Below, piece by piece: positions 62,707 through 64,000 of a stretch of 64,000 nucleotides of DNA. The stretch comes from Cervus elaphus (taxonomy: Eukaryota; Chordata; Mammalia; Artiodactyla; Cervidae). The stretch lies in contig NC_057817.1 in the NCBI RefSeq assembly GCF_910594005.1, positions 32,279,001 through 32,343,000 of the forward strand, read 5' to 3'. The position numbers and the translations under genes are program-made. The stretch's first letter is position 1. Each line of letters begins with the position of its first letter. The notes below the pieces were generated by a model, which was not told the DNA's origin, did no database searches, and was given only the letters and a program-made list of their open reading frames with translations.

Positions 62707-64000
62707 AAAGTGAACCGACGTGTAGCTTGGTGGTGTGATCCCTCTTGAGGCCTTCTGCACCCCTATATTCAGTGACTTTGTGAAACCTGGTGTAGTGTTA
62801 TGGTCACTGGTGCTGGGTTAGGACTGAACCAGACAGTATGGGCACAGGGATGCCAAAGCCTAGTCTGGAAGGATGTAAGTCTGAAAAATATAGGCACCAA
62901 ATTTCAAATTTTCTATGATGCACACACAAGTTACAAGTACAATAATGCAAATGTTAATTAAAATGGAAAAATGCATATAATGAAGGAATATGGATTCAGG
63001 AGTTGATTGACAAGATTCCAGTCTTTGCCTGGCCTCCACTGCTGTCCTGGTGTTAATACTGTGGGCTCTTCCTGGGCCCACTCCCATCACCTGGATTCTT
63101 TCATGAAGGTCAGAACTAAAGTCCCTTTGTCTGCACCGCCGCCCTTCCCCTGCGTGATGACTCAGCTCTCCCCGAAGAGCCTCTTTTCATTGTTCAGGAA
63201 TCTCTCTCCGTGTCATCAAGCTGGAGATATGCTTCTTGGTGGTACCCACTGGGTGGCTCTGCCTACATCCACCCTCTGGTGACAGGGCCATGGCTAAAAT
63301 TGTAAGCAGGCCTGCTGTTTGACAGGTCGTGCTGCAGTTACAAGGCAAGAGGTCAGGGCCCCTCTGTCCCAGTTGGCAGCTCTGCCCCTCATGCCCAGCC
63401 TGGCCCTTTCTGCTGGGGGAGTGTCAATCGGATCCCTTAGCACTTCACCAGAGGCAGAGAGTAAGTCCTGTCTGGCTAGGGTGGGGCCTGCATATTGGCC
63501 ACTTTCTCAGATCTCCCCACACCAAGCTGGTTCTTCTTGGAAGTAGAAAGAGAAAAAAATGATTTCACTTCCTTGTAAAGGGAGGTGTTTAAAATTATAT
63601 GTATTTCTAGATCTGCAAATTTATAACCTGATGAATAAGCTGAACATGTGAAAAACAAAATTAATATACTGAAAACAGTATAATTACAAAAATAGGCAGT
63701 TTCCAAGATAATCACCCACTCTCCAAGCTGACACGGGCAGCTGCAGCGCTGAAAGAGACAAGAAGCCTAGACGGTGTTGGAGACCCTTTTCACTCCAGAC
63801 CCACGCAGACTGTGCCCTCCATCCTTCCATGCTCATCAGGAGTCTTGGTGGTCCTTTCAACAAGCAGAAGTGCAGGACTAGAATGTACCCGGCCTCTTCC
63901 CCTGGGAACCTGAATCCCTCCACTTATCTGGACCTTTCCCTGAGGAACAATAAGGAAATGGCATGACCAGGCAGAAAGACACCAGGACTGGTAATGTGGC
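62707..64000. other. Unrecognised, single-copy-looking sequence
   Basis: About 1.3 kb to the window edge with no repeat or gene recognised. GC-rich at 63000-63500; an AP-1/MARE-like 'gatgactcagc' lies at about 63156-63166. Several short open frames overlap in different phases, none with a recognisable motif. Confidence 0.45.

Noticed and set aside
1..64000. Functional non-coding RNA genes (tRNA, snRNA, 7SK, 5S)
   Set aside because: The only tRNA-like sequences are SINE heads; no cloverleaf, Sm-site or U-snRNA text was recognised.

Overview
The window looks like ordinary ruminant nuclear DNA, and most likely a bovid. It carries BovB (RTE-clade) LINEs, Bov-tA and BOV-A2 SINEs derived from them, and young artiodactyl L1 copies, on top of an older mammalian layer of MIR, L2, L1M, MaLR LTRs and hAT elements. 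BovB together with BOV-A2 is diagnostic of pecoran ruminants; the sequence does not let me separate cattle, sheep, goat and similar species. I recognise no protein-coding gene, tRNA, rRNA or CRISPR array. Every open frame with a recognisable product belongs to a retrotransposon (BovB endonuclease or reverse transcriptase, L1 ORF2). The segment is best read as intergenic or deep intronic.

Layout. 0-9 kb: MIRs, two ERV-type LTRs (one holding a perfect 176-bp tandem duplication), an L1 3' end split by a SINE, a young L1 with target-site duplications (TSDs), and a twin-primed L1 carrying a second L1, which together make a 102-bp near-palindrome. 9-14.5 kb: purine and pyrimidine tracts, a reverse-strand LTR with TATA box and poly(A) signal, a long L2 broken by younger insertions, and a 15-bp perfect hairpin. 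14.8-23 kb: MaLR, old L1, SINEs, and a 3.6-kb near-complete BovB with an 11-bp TSD but a broken reverse-transcriptase motif. 23-29 kb: mostly single-copy-looking sequence plus a three-level nest (hAT inside MaLR inside MIR). 29-33 kb: 3' half of an L1 on the plus strand, split by two SINEs and one 51-bp insertion. 33-40.7 kb: old L1 and LTR remnants, BOV-A2 in a MIR. 40.7-45.5 kb: BovB with a second BovB inserted in opposite orientation. 45.6-48 kb: three LTR remnants in a row. 49-64 kb: more SINEs, two more 5'-truncated BovBs, old and young L1 copies, MIRs, and single-copy-looking gaps.

Nothing here works together as a pathway. What can be recovered is insertion history: TSDs and interruptions order many events. 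I found no new biological system. The most distinctive signals are structural: long inverted repeats made by opposed LINE copies, a perfect 176-bp duplication, and several insertions that are little more than a poly(A) tail between target-site duplications. Repeat family names come from remembered consensus motifs, not from a search.
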